64,000 nt of DNA, taken from Linnemannia elongata. Its lineage: Eukaryota > Mortierellomycota > Mortierellomycetes > Mortierellales > Mortierellaceae. Below, piece after piece: positions 10,235-22,916 of this stretch. The notes below the pieces were generated by a model that worked only from the letters and a program-made list of their open reading frames with translations, had not been told where the DNA came from and searched no databases. Position numbers and translations under genes: made by a program. Numbering within the stretch: position 1 is the first letter of the stretch; each line of letters starts with the position of its first letter. Location of the stretch: contig JAXBDG010000017.1 in NCBI GenBank assembly GCA_036320915.1, forward strand, positions 496,001 through 560,000, in the 5' to 3' direction.

Positions 10235-13200
10235 ATGTTCCGCTCCATCCGCTCTGCCTCGGCCCTCGCCAAGGCCATGGTAAGGAATACTCCCCACACA
10301 TATTCAGGAGATACTAGACAAAGGGCGCACAGCGACGGCCGTTATTTTCCATTTTTCTGTTATCTCCTTGCTGGCTGTTGACCCCTGGGACCCCGTCCCT
10401 TGCAGAGAGTGAGAGAGAGAACTGGGAAAAAATAACGCGCGCTCTATTTATTATTGGATTTTTTTTTCTGGGGGTGCCTGAGAATATTTGGGGGTAAACA
10501 AGAGGAGGCAACAGGAACCAGCCAGGAAGCGAGTCGGAATCAACTTGCAACCTCATGGACACTTCGTGAGTACGGATCGTCATCGACATACACACACACA
10601 TACAGAGATCGACTTTTATTACTTTTTATTATTTTTCTTGGACGAACGACAGCGACCAACAACGAAAACACGCCACCCGGCTGCTTTGTTGCCGCTTCAG
10701 GGTATTATTTTTACCCCGACTTACCCGACCGAACTCATCCATCGGACCAGCAAACAACGGCGACCGGCTCGCTTTTTTATTTGTTGTTTATGCAGGAAGA
10801 ATTACAACGACTACGACAAGAAGCAGCGAGGATCGGAATGAGACTGAGTCGAGACGGATAGAGGATCATCACTCTGGGAACAATCAGTTTTGATCCACCA
10901 GAAAGAGAGAACAAGATGTAGCTGCTCTCAGCACAACGACACCTAAAAAAAGTCATTTCCCTTGATCCCCGCGATTGACTTTATATGTTCAGGCGTTACC
11001 CCATCTTTCTCCCAACCTTGTTACAAGTGTGTGTGCGTGTGTACTCTGTGTTGTTGCTGTGTATACTGTTGTGTTGTGTGTCGTGTCACTGCACAACTTG
11101 AACACCAACGATTTCATTTTTTCAAAGATGGGTCCAACAGCATCATCTTCACACCAAGGCTACAACAAGCGCCTGCAGTCATCATCTCATCGCCTCCTCT
11201 TCTCACCCAACATAACTGACCATTGTTTATGTTTATCGTTGTTATCTTTATTAGCCCCGCATGAACCCTGCTGCCCAGCAGAAGCGTTTCTTGTCCATCC
11301 ACGAGTACATGTCCATGGATCTTCTCCAAAAGCAGGGCATCAAGACCCCTCGCGGTGGTGTCGCCAAGTCTGGCTCTGAGGCCTTCAAGATCGCCGAGTC
11401 CCTCGGTACGTTCTTCTTTTCACACCTTGACGCCTTCAATTGCTCGGTGTGTTGTACACGGGATAGTTGATGGCGTCTTCTACCTTACCTGTCCGTGTGT
11501 GCACCCATGTTTTCGGTCCTGTTTATGCTTGTTGGGTTTATTTGTGAGTGTTTGTGCGGACGGAATGACTGTTGTGTATGGGTTTGTGTAAGTGTGTTGT
11601 GTTGTTTGTGGATCGGATCGTACGGTCCGGTCTGTGCCAAACATACACATACATAATTGCACGTGCGCATAGACTTGGAAGCCAGAGGATGGACAAAAAT
11701 CACCGCTTTGCTTTCTGTTCGGCTATCTTTTGCCTCAACTGAGCCCTGTCGAAACGAATAGCCCAAAAGGGATCACTTGGAGAACGTCTACGACGCCTGC
11801 AGGAACGTCCAACAAAAATGACAGCAAACACCCAACAACGCGGATCCAATTATAAGGGGACTGTCAGGAGAGAGAGGGAGAGAGAATACAATGCCCCAAA
11901 CTTACCCACGGTCAACAAAAATGAGCTCCGCAAAATATGGATGTGATATACATGACTCCTTTGTTCAGTTCAACCGGCGAGCGAGCGCCTAGGACGCACT
12001 ACGCTATCTCATCTCAGCTTCATCACAAATGAACATTTCATTCCTAACGCGCAATGATACTTTCATTTGTTAATCACTTTTAGGTACTGAGGACATGGTC
12101 ATCAAGGCTCAGGTTTTGGCTGGTGGTCGTGGTAAGGGTACCTTCGACTCTGGCTTGAAGGGAGGTGTCCGCACCATCTTCTCGTAAGTTACCCTCTTGT
12201 CTTTGGTGTAGATCGTGATATTCACCTGCATGGACACAGGAATCAACTAAGTGAACAAAACCTAACGGCCATCCTTTTTCTTCTATATAATAGTCCCACT
12301 GAGGCCAAGATGTTCGCTGACCAGATGCTCGGACACAAGCTCGTTACCAAGCAGACCGGTGCTGCTGGCAAGATCTGCAACGCCGTCTACATTTGCGAGC
12401 GCAAGTACGTCCGTCGCGAGTACTACTTTGCTGTCTTGATGGACCGCAAGTCCCAGGGCCCCGTCATGGTTGCCTCTTCCCAGGGAGGAGTTGACATTGA
12501 GTCCGTCGCTGCCGAGAACCCCGAGGCTATCCTCCAGTTGCCCATTGACATCAACAAGGGTGTCGACCGTGCCGCTGTCCGTGACCTTGCCGAGCGCATG
12601 GGATTCACCCCCAAGTGCGTTGACCAGGCCACCGACACCATGATCAACTTGTACGACCTCTTCATGCAGAAGGATGCCACCATGGTTGAGATCAACCCCA
12701 TGGCCGAGTCTGCCGACCACGAGGGTACGTTTGGCTCTCTTTTAAATTTATGTGCTGGCATGAATTTTCAATTGCATATGCCATATATTCATATGTTGAT
12801 AGCTAACACGATGTGAATGTTTCTTTTATTTTGAAATAGTCATCTGCATGGATGCCAAGATCAACTTTGACGATAACGCCGAGTTCCGTCAGCACGAGGT
12901 CCACGCTCTCCGTGATGTCTCCCAGGAGGATCCCCGTGAGGTTGCTGCTGCCAAGTACAACTTGAACTACATTGGATTGGACGGATCGATCGGATGCCTC
13001 GTCAACGGAGCTGGTTTGGCCATGTCGACCATGGATATCATCAAGTTGCACGGTGGTGAGCCCGCCAACTTCTTGGATGTCGGTGGTGGAGCCACTGCTG
13101 ACCAGGTCACTGAGGCCTTCAAGATCATCTCGTCCGACCCCCGTGTGACCACGATCTTCACCAACATTTTCGGAGGCATCATGTCATGCCGCGTTATTGC

Positions 13201-13429
13201 CCAGGGTATTATTGCCGCCGCCTCGACCCTCCAGCTCCAGATCCCCCTCGTCGTCCGTCTCCAGGGTACCGAGGTCGATGAGGCCAAGAAGTTGATTGCC
13301 GAGTCTGGACTCCGTATTATCACCTCGGACGATTTGGATGATGCTGCCAGCAAGTCTGTCAAGTTGAGCAAGATGGTCAACATGGCTCGTGAGGCCAAGA
13401 TTAACGTCTCGTTCGAGTTGCCTATCTAA
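10235..13429 (+). CDS. Succinyl-CoA ligase (ADP/GDP-forming) beta subunit, mitochondrial
   Basis: Five exons (10235..10279, 11255..11405, 12084..12183, 12294..12724, 12840..13429) give 438 aa, near the 427 aa of yeast Lsc2. The enzyme interconverts succinyl-CoA and succinate with substrate-level phosphorylation in the TCA cycle. The first 15 residues ([15 protein letters not shown]) form an Arg/Ala/Ser presequence encoded by their own exon. An ATP-grasp N-terminal domain follows ([23 protein letters not shown]), then the CoA-ligase domain with NFLDVGGGA and [15 protein letters not shown]. Introns 1 (975 nt) and 2 (678 nt) are far longer than the others. Codon use is strongly biased to C-ending codons, as expected for a highly expressed gene. 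ADP or GDP specificity cannot be read from the sequence. Confidence 0.95.
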
Positions 13430-14131
13430 GTTATTTGCTGTTTTTTTTTGTATTAGACCAGGACAGGGAGGAGAAGAGAGATGGGAGAGAAACGAACGAA
13501 GTAGCATAGTATTTTACAACCGCACGATTATAAAAAAAAAAGAAATCATTCTTCATTACTAAATCTATCATTGGCTTTCACTGTTAACTTTCTTTGGCTT
13601 TTTTTTATTACTGGCGCGTGGCATCTTTGCCTAGCATTGAACAGACAGTCGTCTCGTTATCTAGCATTTGACAGTTGCGATGTTCTAGACATGACATTGC
13701 GTGCCAGTCCGTCTCAGCCTGCCTTCAAAGGTGGTGTCTTTTTAGGTTTACAATGGACAAGGCGGAAACCAAGGCGGATAATCGAGCAACCGTTCATCCC
13801 GTCTACCGTTTTTCCCGAGTGGTGATGAGGAATGAAGGGAAGAGTAGGGAAAGAGGAGGAAGGGGAAGACTAAGAGAAGGAACATAGAGGGGGCCCACAA
13901 CAAGGGGGGTCCCAATAAGGGTTTCCCCGGAGTGTTCACCCGATTAAGGAAGCAGATAAAGTGGGGAAAAGGGGAAGAGAAAAAAAGGTGGGGTAAAAAA
14001 GGGTAAAAGGGTAAGAGAGAGGGGGGGGGGGGGGGGAGGGGGGAAGTTCGTCTGAACTGAAATCTTGAGATTGCAATCTTTTTTTCGTCGACCATGTTTG
14101 TGCTTTTTACTTTTGACAACAAAAGCATTGC

Positions 14132-14163
<32 letters not shown>

Positions 14164-17100
14164 TAGAATTGGCATTTGGCTCTCTTTGAACATTCCCCGC
14201 GTGTTTCGATGGTGTGAATAAAAGGCGGCCAATTCGTTGCTGTTGTTGTTGTGGTTGTTGTTGTGGTTGATTGTTGTTGATTGTTGTTTGTGTTTTGTTG
14301 ATATGAGGGCAAGGGTCAAGATGGAGTGCGAGAGTAAGGGTTGTTTGGTTCTTTTTTTTTATTTGAGGCTCGATGAATGTTGATTTTTTGTTTTTATTTG
14401 TTTGTTTGTTTGTTTGTTTGTTTTTTGTTTGCTTGGATCGTCTTATTTTGTCACACAGAGAGGGAGGGCTCTGATACTATCTACGCGGGGTAAAGTTCAC
14501 AAGAAAAACGCGGGGGAAGAGTGAAGGGAGCGGAAAAGTACGAGATTGGTGGCGGGTATGAGTTATCAGTCGTTTTTGTTTGTTTGTTTGTGCGCTTTGC
14601 CGTTATTCGAAGGAAAAAAGACAAAATGAAAGAAAGAGATAGGACAAAAAGGGGACCTTTGTTCGGTGAAACAGTCAAAAGTAAGGACCTTGTCGCATTG
14701 ACCGACCGGGGGGACGGTCGTTTTTTGTTGTTTTCTTTTTCTTTTTTGTAACTTCGGAAGTTCAGGGACCAAAAGGTACTTATTAATAAAGGATGAGAGA
14801 TGCGGCGAGCATTCCTCAAGTCTGTTGATGTTTTTCTTTGTTTCCTTTCATCTCTCGTTTCGAGATCTCACTTTGTTTTGAGCGTGCGGTACTTTGTTGT
14901 TCCTGACGAGAACGATATGGTCACCTTTCGGTCAAGGGAATAAGGAATGCGGCGAATTATGAATGTGAGATATTCGCACTAGCGAAAGCTGTTTATTGTC
15001 GATTGTATTTGTCCCTGAAAGTATGAGGGGTGTTTATGCGTATTGTTGGGTTGTTGACGCTTGCTGAATAGTTGTGGTTGGTATTTTTTTTTTGTTTGGA
15101 TTTGGTACTTGAATCTAAGTACCACTGCATTCTTCCCTTCCTCATCTCCCGAATCTCTTCCTATTCGACGAGATAACCATGGAAGGACGCCTTGTTTGTT
15201 TATGACTGTTTGACACCTGCAGTCTGTGTGTATGTTATTTTTGTTTTTCGTAGATTTTGCAAAAAAAAAAAAAAGAGCTGCTAGGTCCTAGATAGTTCGC
15301 GTCCAGGGTTCCTTGACGAGATGCACTTTGAAAAAGATAACTTTGTTGTTGTCTTTGCCAGATAAAACCTCCGCTCTGGACATATGAATACCCTCGACCC
15401 CGCAAAAGGACAAATAAGGTGAAAAGGTACCCCATTGTCCAAGGGTCCTTCCCCTCTTCCCCACCCTTTTCTCTCTGCCCCTTCACTGCAACATCGTTCT
15501 CCCCCTTCTCAGATCAGCAAAATACTCACCGCATAGGAGTACGAAAAAAGAAGCGAACAATGGAAGCCTCTCTGCATCCCTCACGTCTGAACCACACCAT
15601 CGCATGGTTTCTATACCGATGAGCAAAAGTGATAATGAAAAAGTTCCGAGCCAGACAGAAATCCTAATCCCCACACAACCATACCCAACCAAAAGAGATA
15701 TTCTACCCTGGTTGCGGCGGAGTTGGATGCCTCGCGTGTTTCCTTTTCGTTCGCAAAGAAAAGAAAGGAAAGCAAGAAGGATTGAAGTAAGGTGCAGGAA
15801 GGAGTGACCAATAGAAATAACTATCAAATAGGTCTCCCCGCGTTTTTGGTGACATTTTTTTTTATATCTCGGATCCGTGGGCAGAAAACTGAGTTGGCTT
15901 GGCTCACTCATTTCGTTTTCATGCCTTACATCTTCTGGCTCAATCGTTGAACAGGCTGATCCTTGGACCCTTCTTTGACCCTGTATCTTTCTTGTTGATC
16001 TAGTCAAATGGACCTCATTTTCGTTGGGCTCGAATGTTAATATGCGGATGCGTGATGACTTATGTCGGAATCGGAAAGGTGGGGAAAGTACCAATGAGCA
16101 TGTAGCTGAAAACAGGGGTAGTCTATGCAGGAGGTGAACAATGAAGGAAGAAAAAAGGGTGGTCGTTGTAGTTCTAGTTTCTTTTTTTTTTCTACGGACA
16201 AGTCCAGGTTAGGAATCAGTCGCGGTTCTAGTCGTATCGCGCATCGATCGTCAATTACTTCTTGGATCGTAGATCAGGAGCAAAACAAAACAAAAAAATC
16301 TTTCCCTGGTGGCGCTATCGCGGCAGAAGCAACTGGCCTGTGTTGTTTATGGACAAGTCAAAAGAAGCGATCTTTCTATGTATTTCATCTAGGCTTCGAA
16401 GGCGAGTGATAGGTGAGTGGAGGGAGAGGGACGGAGTGCAAGACAGTGATCAAGGAAGAACTCTTTGTCCCAAAGGAGAAACCATGTCTTCATCCCCCAC
16501 TTTAATATCAGATATGCAATTCTACGAATGATCGGACCCTCCGATCCCTTTTCTACCTTTAGACCTGACCGGTTCCCACTAGTTGCGTCATAGGTTCGAA
16601 ACTAATCTGCCACGGAGTTGCCACGAGGTAAGAGCGGAGCATTTCTTTTTGCTAAGACCTGGTTCCCGCCCTAAATAGGGAAAATAATGAAGACATGCTC
16701 TTTCGTATCACGATTTCGTTTCCATGTCATGACGATATTGGTGACCCTTGCAAAAACAGGGCTACAGGAGGGAGATAAAAAAAGATATCGTTCATGCATG
16801 CGCCATCTGTTACTCTAGATTAAAGTAAAAAACGAGTTGGGTTAAATCATACCCCTTGGGGGCTGTGAAAAGGCGAAAAAAAAATAATAATCGATGAGTG
16901 AGTGTTGCATGAAGTGGAAGGAGGGAGAGCAACCCTTATTGGGGAAGCTGTGAAAAGCGGGGGAGGGGCAGACGAGAGCATTCGAGAAACTGTTGCATGG
17001 TCGAGATTGCGTCGCTTAGAAAAGTCAAGGCCAACACCATCAAGAAATAAGGCTGAACAGTCGACCCGGCCTGCCAGTAAGGCAACCAGTTGTGGACAAG

Positions 17101-19151
17101 TAGAACAAAAAAAACCTCCCAAATACTCTCCTTCCTACAAAGTCTCTCCTCTTATTGCCACCCCTTCCTTCTTTACCATCCTTCAAGAAAGTTCTTGGAC
17201 AAATCAAGCAAGGTAAAAAAGGGTTTGATTTTCCACTTCCTTCTCGTGTACACTCGTAGAACCGGGAGCCTTTCGGAGCAAAGAAAAGAAAATGATTTTT
17301 AAAAAAGTGGATATTCCCCGCGTTTGTAGAACCCGACTTGATCCCTCGACTCTTGCCTTTTAGAGTGTCAATCCGTCTCAGTTACATGACGATGAACTGC
17401 TACTATTATTCATTCTTTTTTATAGACATTCATTCATTCTGTCATATCTTACCATGATCGATAGAAAGGGAGGGCGAAGAAGAGCAAGAAGGGGGGGGGG
17501 CATACGATGGGTGATGGAAGTGAGTGAGACGAACAAGAACGATCAGTAAATTTCTGATCATTGAGCAACGCCAATCATATGTAGATCACATATATCTTAG
17601 CACTCCCTCAAATATGAGAGGGGCGAACTGAACACAGCAAGTGGGAGAGTGGAGGCTGGTCATATTTGTCACATGGGCATTCTTCCCTTGTTGCTCCTGC
17701 AAAGGGATGCGGCGAGTGAAAAAAGGGCTTATTTGTATGATCTATGTAGAATTCTTTCTTCCTCTCCATATCCTCACCAAAGAGGAAGGGATCCATATGA
17801 CGCTTAAGCAAATAATAGAAAAGTGAGGAAAAGGTGGTAAGGTTGGCATATTGAACGCACTCAAGATTACCCTTCCTCCTTTCGCTCCCCCTTCATCTCA
17901 TAAACGAATTATAGGGATCGATAATGAATGAAAAGTATGTTCATGGCTGCCCGTGTTTTCAATTTCTATCCAAAAAAAAATATGTTTGTTTGTTTGGTAG
18001 CCTGGTTGCTTGGTTCGAGTAGACTGTCGTATGTTGAGTAAACAACAGCACCAACATAGATCATGTAAACAAAAGAGTTGTAGTCAATCGGCCCTTTTGT
18101 CTATGAGCCCTTTGTAACACACGGGCACACAACAACAGATGTATACATACGCAGTTCCTTTGAATACCTTTCTTTGTTTAAGCTGAATAATTCAAACAGG
18201 TTGAAGGCGACGTGGTCCGTATCGATGAAGCAAGGGAACGGAGCCTCGGCTCTGTTAATGGTGAGTGACAGGAATTGGGGTTCGGTGAAAAACTTTGAGG
18301 CGACCAAACCCAAGGGCGGAAGAATACCCGTGGACGATGAACAAAGAAGGGCAAGTAGCCATGGGATGGTTACCCGCTCTTTTGGCCAGAAACAGCGTTT
18401 CATTTACCTTATTTATCATTTCTCACTTGACCCATTTTCATCAAAGGGAAGTATGAGTGAAGGGGGTGAATGTGAAGCACCAAAGGGTTGTTGGGTGCGC
18501 GTGTGGATTTGCTTGATGTGTTGTGGTTGGATCTACTGTATTCAAACCCTTCTTCTTTGCTCACCCTCGCCCATGTCTTTGCTACTTTTACCATTCATTT
18601 TCTACGACTTGGAAAGAGCCTTTAGTAAGTTTACTTTATATTCTGTACTCATTCGACCCTGATTCTATTGAACCACAGAGACCTTCCAGTTACTGGTCGA
18701 CTGATTTCGACATATAAATACTCAACTCCGGCCACCCTTCTTGCCCTGATTTTTTTCTTTTTTTTCTTCTCCATTCGACAGCACTTCTCTCATCACCTCT
18801 CCTCTCCTCCTTTCCTCACTCTCGCATCATCGCTCACACTCCCTCACCGATCGTCCTCTCACTCTCTTCTCCACATCTCTCTCTCACACCCCCGCCTTTT
18901 TCGTTGTACATATATCTACTATCCCCTTTCATACCAACTCGACTCTTAATCCTCTCACTTTGTTCATTTCGATCTGAGTTTCATACCCCCTTTGTCCCCT
19001 CTACCAATTCCACTCTGATCCCTTGATCCCCTTCACAACCTCCTCTTCTCATTCCTTCTATCTCGCACTACTCAGCCTCATCGACATTTACTTTTCCTTC
19101 AACTCAACTCTCCATTCTCTTCTACCTCCCAAAACAACAATAACAACGAAG
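13430..19151. other. Gene-poor 5.7-kb interval
   Basis: No reading frame here has family resemblance, a convincing start or phase-consistent splice sites. Visible structure: a G tract with one interruption near 14023..14042, an A run at about 14131..14159, TTG-rich stretches at 14235..14300, a TTTG tetranucleotide array at about 14390..14425, another A run at 15260, and a T/C-rich segment from 18745 to 19150 that is probably the leader or promoter of the next gene. No tRNA, snRNA or 5S rRNA was recognised. A non-coding transcript or large promoter domain is possible but unproven. Confidence 0.55.
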
Positions 19152-19925
19152 ATGATCCACGATAACGCATCCCAGGCCACTGACCTCTCAAGCGTCAAGG
19201 TTGTGTCTCGCCAGGCGTCGATCCGGTCGATCAAGCCCTCGAAGATGTCGATTCTCGACAATGTGTTCTTTTGCGCATTCCTGTGCGCCGTCGGTGGATG
19301 TGCTGCTGCTGCCCAGGGATCAATCAATGCCCAGATGGGCAAGTACTCTGGCAAGGGTCTTTCCTCGACCTTGGTCTTCTGCATTGGTAAGTACAACAAA
19401 AGCAAAAGCGACGGAAAAAAAGGAGAGATCAGTTTCTGTTATCTGATTGGATGGAAATAATTTCCCCGCCCTTTCTATCACTCTCCCACACTCAATCTTC
19501 GAACCCGGGTGTATTGTGTATGTGCTACGAGGAGGAAGTACATCTCATTCGTCAAAGCCTAATGATTATTTATTCTTCCTATTATCCACTCTCCTTCAAC
19601 AGGTGCCGTGACATCCTTCATCTACTTCCTCATCGAGGTCCGCGGCCGTCCACCAGCAAACCTGGCCATCATGCTCGCAAAAGCTCCCATCTGGGCCTGG
19701 ACAGGCGGTGTTCTCGGCGCCGTCTATGTCACCATCACCATCCTCTCCATTCCCACTCTCGGCGCCGGAACTACTACTGCTATTCTCATCTCTGCCAAAT
19801 TGATCTTTTCCTGCATCATTGACCATTTCGGTTTCTTTGGCATCAACAAGCGCCCATTTACTATCTTCCGTGCCCTGGCTGCCCTTGGTCTTATTGGCTG
19901 TGTTGCCGTCATTGCCGCCTTCTAA
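19152..19925 (+). CDS. DMT-superfamily YdcZ (DUF606) small membrane transporter
   Basis: Two exons (19152..19386 and 19603..19925) give 185 aa. After a polar N-terminus of about 35 residues come roughly five hydrophobic segments: FFCAFLCAVGGCAAAAQ, LVFCIGAVTSFIYFLI, a segment around WTGGVLGAVYVTITIL, TTTAILISAKLIFSCII and ALAALGLIGCVAVIAAF. The pattern AQGSINAQMGKYSG in the first segment and HFGFFG before the last are typical of the YdcZ (PF04657) family, whose bacterial members are inner-membrane exporters about 150 aa long. Substrate and membrane in this fungus are unknown. The leader contains a CT-rich stretch of about 400 bp. Confidence 0.8.
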
Positions 19926-20821
19926 AGGAAAGGAGGATCCGAGATTGCCAAGACCTCTTCTTCTTTATTACCTTTTTCTCCAAAAACACTCTCTATTTAT
20001 TATTACTCTGTACTATTTCTTTTTTTTTATTGATGGGCATAGATGCGTTACGAGGACGTACGCATCCCATGGAAGAACCAAGCAAGCTTCTCTCCCAACC
20101 TTTCTCTTCATTCTTCTCTCGGAGAAGGAGAAAGGAAAAGGGTCCGGACATGCTTTTTTTGACCTAAACAAATCGCTTTATACCAGGTGCTTCTTTTGAC
20201 TCCACTAGGGAGTGAGAAAGAGCAGGGGGACGATTGAAAACGATAGGGACGACGATGTTACAACAGCACAAATAAAAAGAGCTACGACTCTGTGTATATA
20301 TATACTATTCAATTTGACTTCGTTATCTTTTCAATTGGGAATATGAATAAATGCACGAGGAAGAACGGGCAATGAATGAAGAGAAGGCTATGATTCGTTT
20401 ATTTGTTTGTTTAAGTAGGTTGCCCTAGACGTGCCCGCCTTTTTTACTTTTTGGTTTTTTTTCACGTTCTTGGTGTCTGTGTGTACAATAGAAGTGACCA
20501 GTCTCCCTTCTCCCTCAATTCTCTCTCCTTGTTCTTGTCCTGGTCGCACAAGAAAAAACGCCACTGGAATTTTTTCCGTGGGACTGTTTTTTGAGATATT
20601 GGGGACTGAATGACACAGCTCGTGTTTTCGTTCTTTTGTTCCTCATCCTTCGCCCACACCCTTCTTCTCCACACAACTCTCCGCTCCTACAACCCGCCAG
20701 GACTAGGGGACACAAGAAACTTATCTTTCCTACACGACATACACGCGCAGTCTTACAACGAATACACACGCTCACACCATAACGCTAAGCAAACAAAACA
20801 ACAACAGAGTATAACACGAGG
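19926..20821. other. Intergenic region between the YdcZ-type gene and the Arb2-like gene
   Basis: This 896-bp stretch contains the 3' flank of the upstream gene, a short TA run (20290..20310) and a C-rich leader before 20822. Open frames here lack homology or ATG starts. Nothing else is seen. Confidence 0.5.
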
Positions 20822-22794
20822 ATGGCAAACTACGAGCAGGAGGACGAGGAGTGGTTCCAGAACATGGGTTGGCACTTCGATTCCAACGATGACTTTGTCG
20901 ATAAGCACGGTCAGTTCTACTTTCCCGTTTCCATTGTATTCTTCATTGCTCCCTTTTGACCATTTAAAGCGTTGGAGCAAATCACTTGTAGAAGTATGGT
21001 ATGTTGACTTATGTGTTTCTTTACTTGAAACGATAGGCAACATGTTCGATTTCGGGACCCAGTCAGACTACTACGAGTTCGTCCATGGTAGTGACCTTTT
21101 CTACTTTTTTTTTTAATTGCATCCATGTTGTTCGTGTTCTTTTGACTGTTCTTGCCAAGCACTAGTAACCAGATTATCAAATTCTAACGCAAGAGATTCG
21201 AAATGATGACGGATACTTCTTTTTCTCACTAAACACAGACAAACTCCAGGAGATGCTACATGCCCGGCTTATGCAAGATTATGGATTCAAAAAGATCGCC
21301 ATCCCCTGGGATCCTAATGAGGACATTTCGAGAGCTGAGGGCCGTATCCCACACGACTGCCCTCGAGTCTTTGCAACGTGAGTTGCTTCCCATCGTGGCT
21401 GATTTTATATTATTGACGTTGTTGTTATCATTACAAGATTTGAGAAATCGTAGCCACCTGTGATCTCTACTGATCAGCCATCGGTACCAGCGTGCAAGCA
21501 ACTCACATCACCCTTCACCCCTCTTAATTTCTTCATTCTCTTTCCCTCCCTTTCTAAACTCTTTACAGCAAGGATGTACATATAAACCCAAAAGTCCTCA
21601 TAATCGTGCAAGGTCTGGGAAAAGTCGCACCTGGACAATGGGCACGGAAGCTGTTCACCAATGGACACAGGGACCAATTTGATTACGCATCCCAGATTCC
21701 TTACATTGAGAGGGCGCTGTTTCTGGGGTGGGCAGTTATATTGTGTGATCCAAATCGAGCAGAGCTGGCTCCTGCGGCTACACCGGGTCCGATGTCAATG
21801 TGGTTGGGCGGTGGTAAAGGTAGAGGTGGTCCACGGGGGAGAGCGGATCATGTCCGTCGCGTTTGGGAGGATTTGATTCGGTAGGTGGTAATATTTTCTT
21901 TTGTTTTCTTGTTGGGAATTACTACCGTAATACGGACATGTAGTAAATTTGCAAGGCTAATTAATTAATTTATTTACCTTGGTACCTGTGTAACTATAGG
22001 ACATCTTCGGCAAAGTGCGTCATGTTTGTAGCTTTCAGTGCAGGAACCGCGGCGACACTGGAACTTTATGACACCTATCGTATGTCGCATATTCTTCGAT
22101 GCTACCCTCATGTCAACCTTTGCATTGATTATTGAAGATGAAGGGAGGGTTCAGTATTTTTAATTTCATAACTGAGATTTTTTCTCGTTTTGTAAAATAG
22201 GCAGGGAATTCATGAGACGCGTCAAGGCAGTGGTGTTGATGGACGGAGCTACAGGGTCGAGTCATTATCGCCAACGGGATGGCACATGGCTGTTCAAAGT
22301 AACGTATTGGGACACAAATGCTGATTAGTTGACGTAACAGCGTTGAGCCTCCCTCACAGATCTAACGTATTTGTCATTGCGTTTTTTCTTCTTATGGATT
22401 ATTTCGGTGATAGAACACCAAGATTTTCTCGCAAAGAGGCTCTGCTGGGCCACTACGAAATGCAGAAGAAGTCGACAGTAAGCCCCTTTACAAACATATG
22501 CACCACGTACACCATTCAGTGAAAAACACCGAGCATATACTTAACATGCCCACGTGTTGTTATGTTTGCATTGTTTCATGACACTTAGCTAATGATCATG
22601 ATTCGGTCCCTGGAGTAGCGGTGGCAAGAGTGTTTGAGTTTTTGGAGGGGCAACATAACCGGTTCATTGCCCAGTTACCCGATGAGCAGTACTACTGGAT
22701 CCAATCGCTCTACCATCGCCAGGCTAGTGCTCTTGGACGAAAGGTTACGAGACTTTTCTCGTCCTCCTCTTCTTCTTCCTCTCGTGCGAAATGA
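20822..22794 (+). CDS. Arb2-domain protein (FAM172/ARB2A-like)
   Basis: Eight exons were assembled with matching phase: 20822..20909, 21037..21087, 21239..21377, 21569..21880, 22000..22079, 22201..22298, 22414..22477 and 22589..22794 (345 aa). The Arb2 fold runs from about residue 35 to 280. It shows DYGFKKIAIPWD, VLIIVQGLGKVAPGQWAR, IERALFLGWAVILCDPNR and the nucleophile-elbow-like FSAGT of an alpha/beta-hydrolase fold. The domain is known from fission yeast Arb2, which binds Argonaute in the ARC complex, from FAM172A, and as the C-terminal domain of Hda1-type deacetylases. No deacetylase domain is present here, so FAM172-like is the better label. The protein ends in a serine tract. The first 5' splice site is gtcagt, weaker than its neighbours. 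A role in small-RNA or splicing-linked silencing is inference from the family. Confidence 0.85.
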
Positions 22795-22916
22795 GGTGAA
22801 AAAAGATGCCTGCAGTTGATTTTGGTGGCGGTCAAGGAATACGCTTACAACAAGGAACAAAACCAATCAAAATAAGGATACCAACGCATTATAGAATAAA
22901 AACTCACAAACATCAT

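Noticed and set aside
15483..16094. 203-codon minus-strand frame in the gene-poor block
   Set aside because: Composition is random, with no domain, no conserved splice context and no supporting promoter.
16585..16610. TTCGAA-containing tRNA T-arm candidate in the gene-poor block
   Set aside because: The flanking bases do not form the five-base stem and no A box lies upstream.
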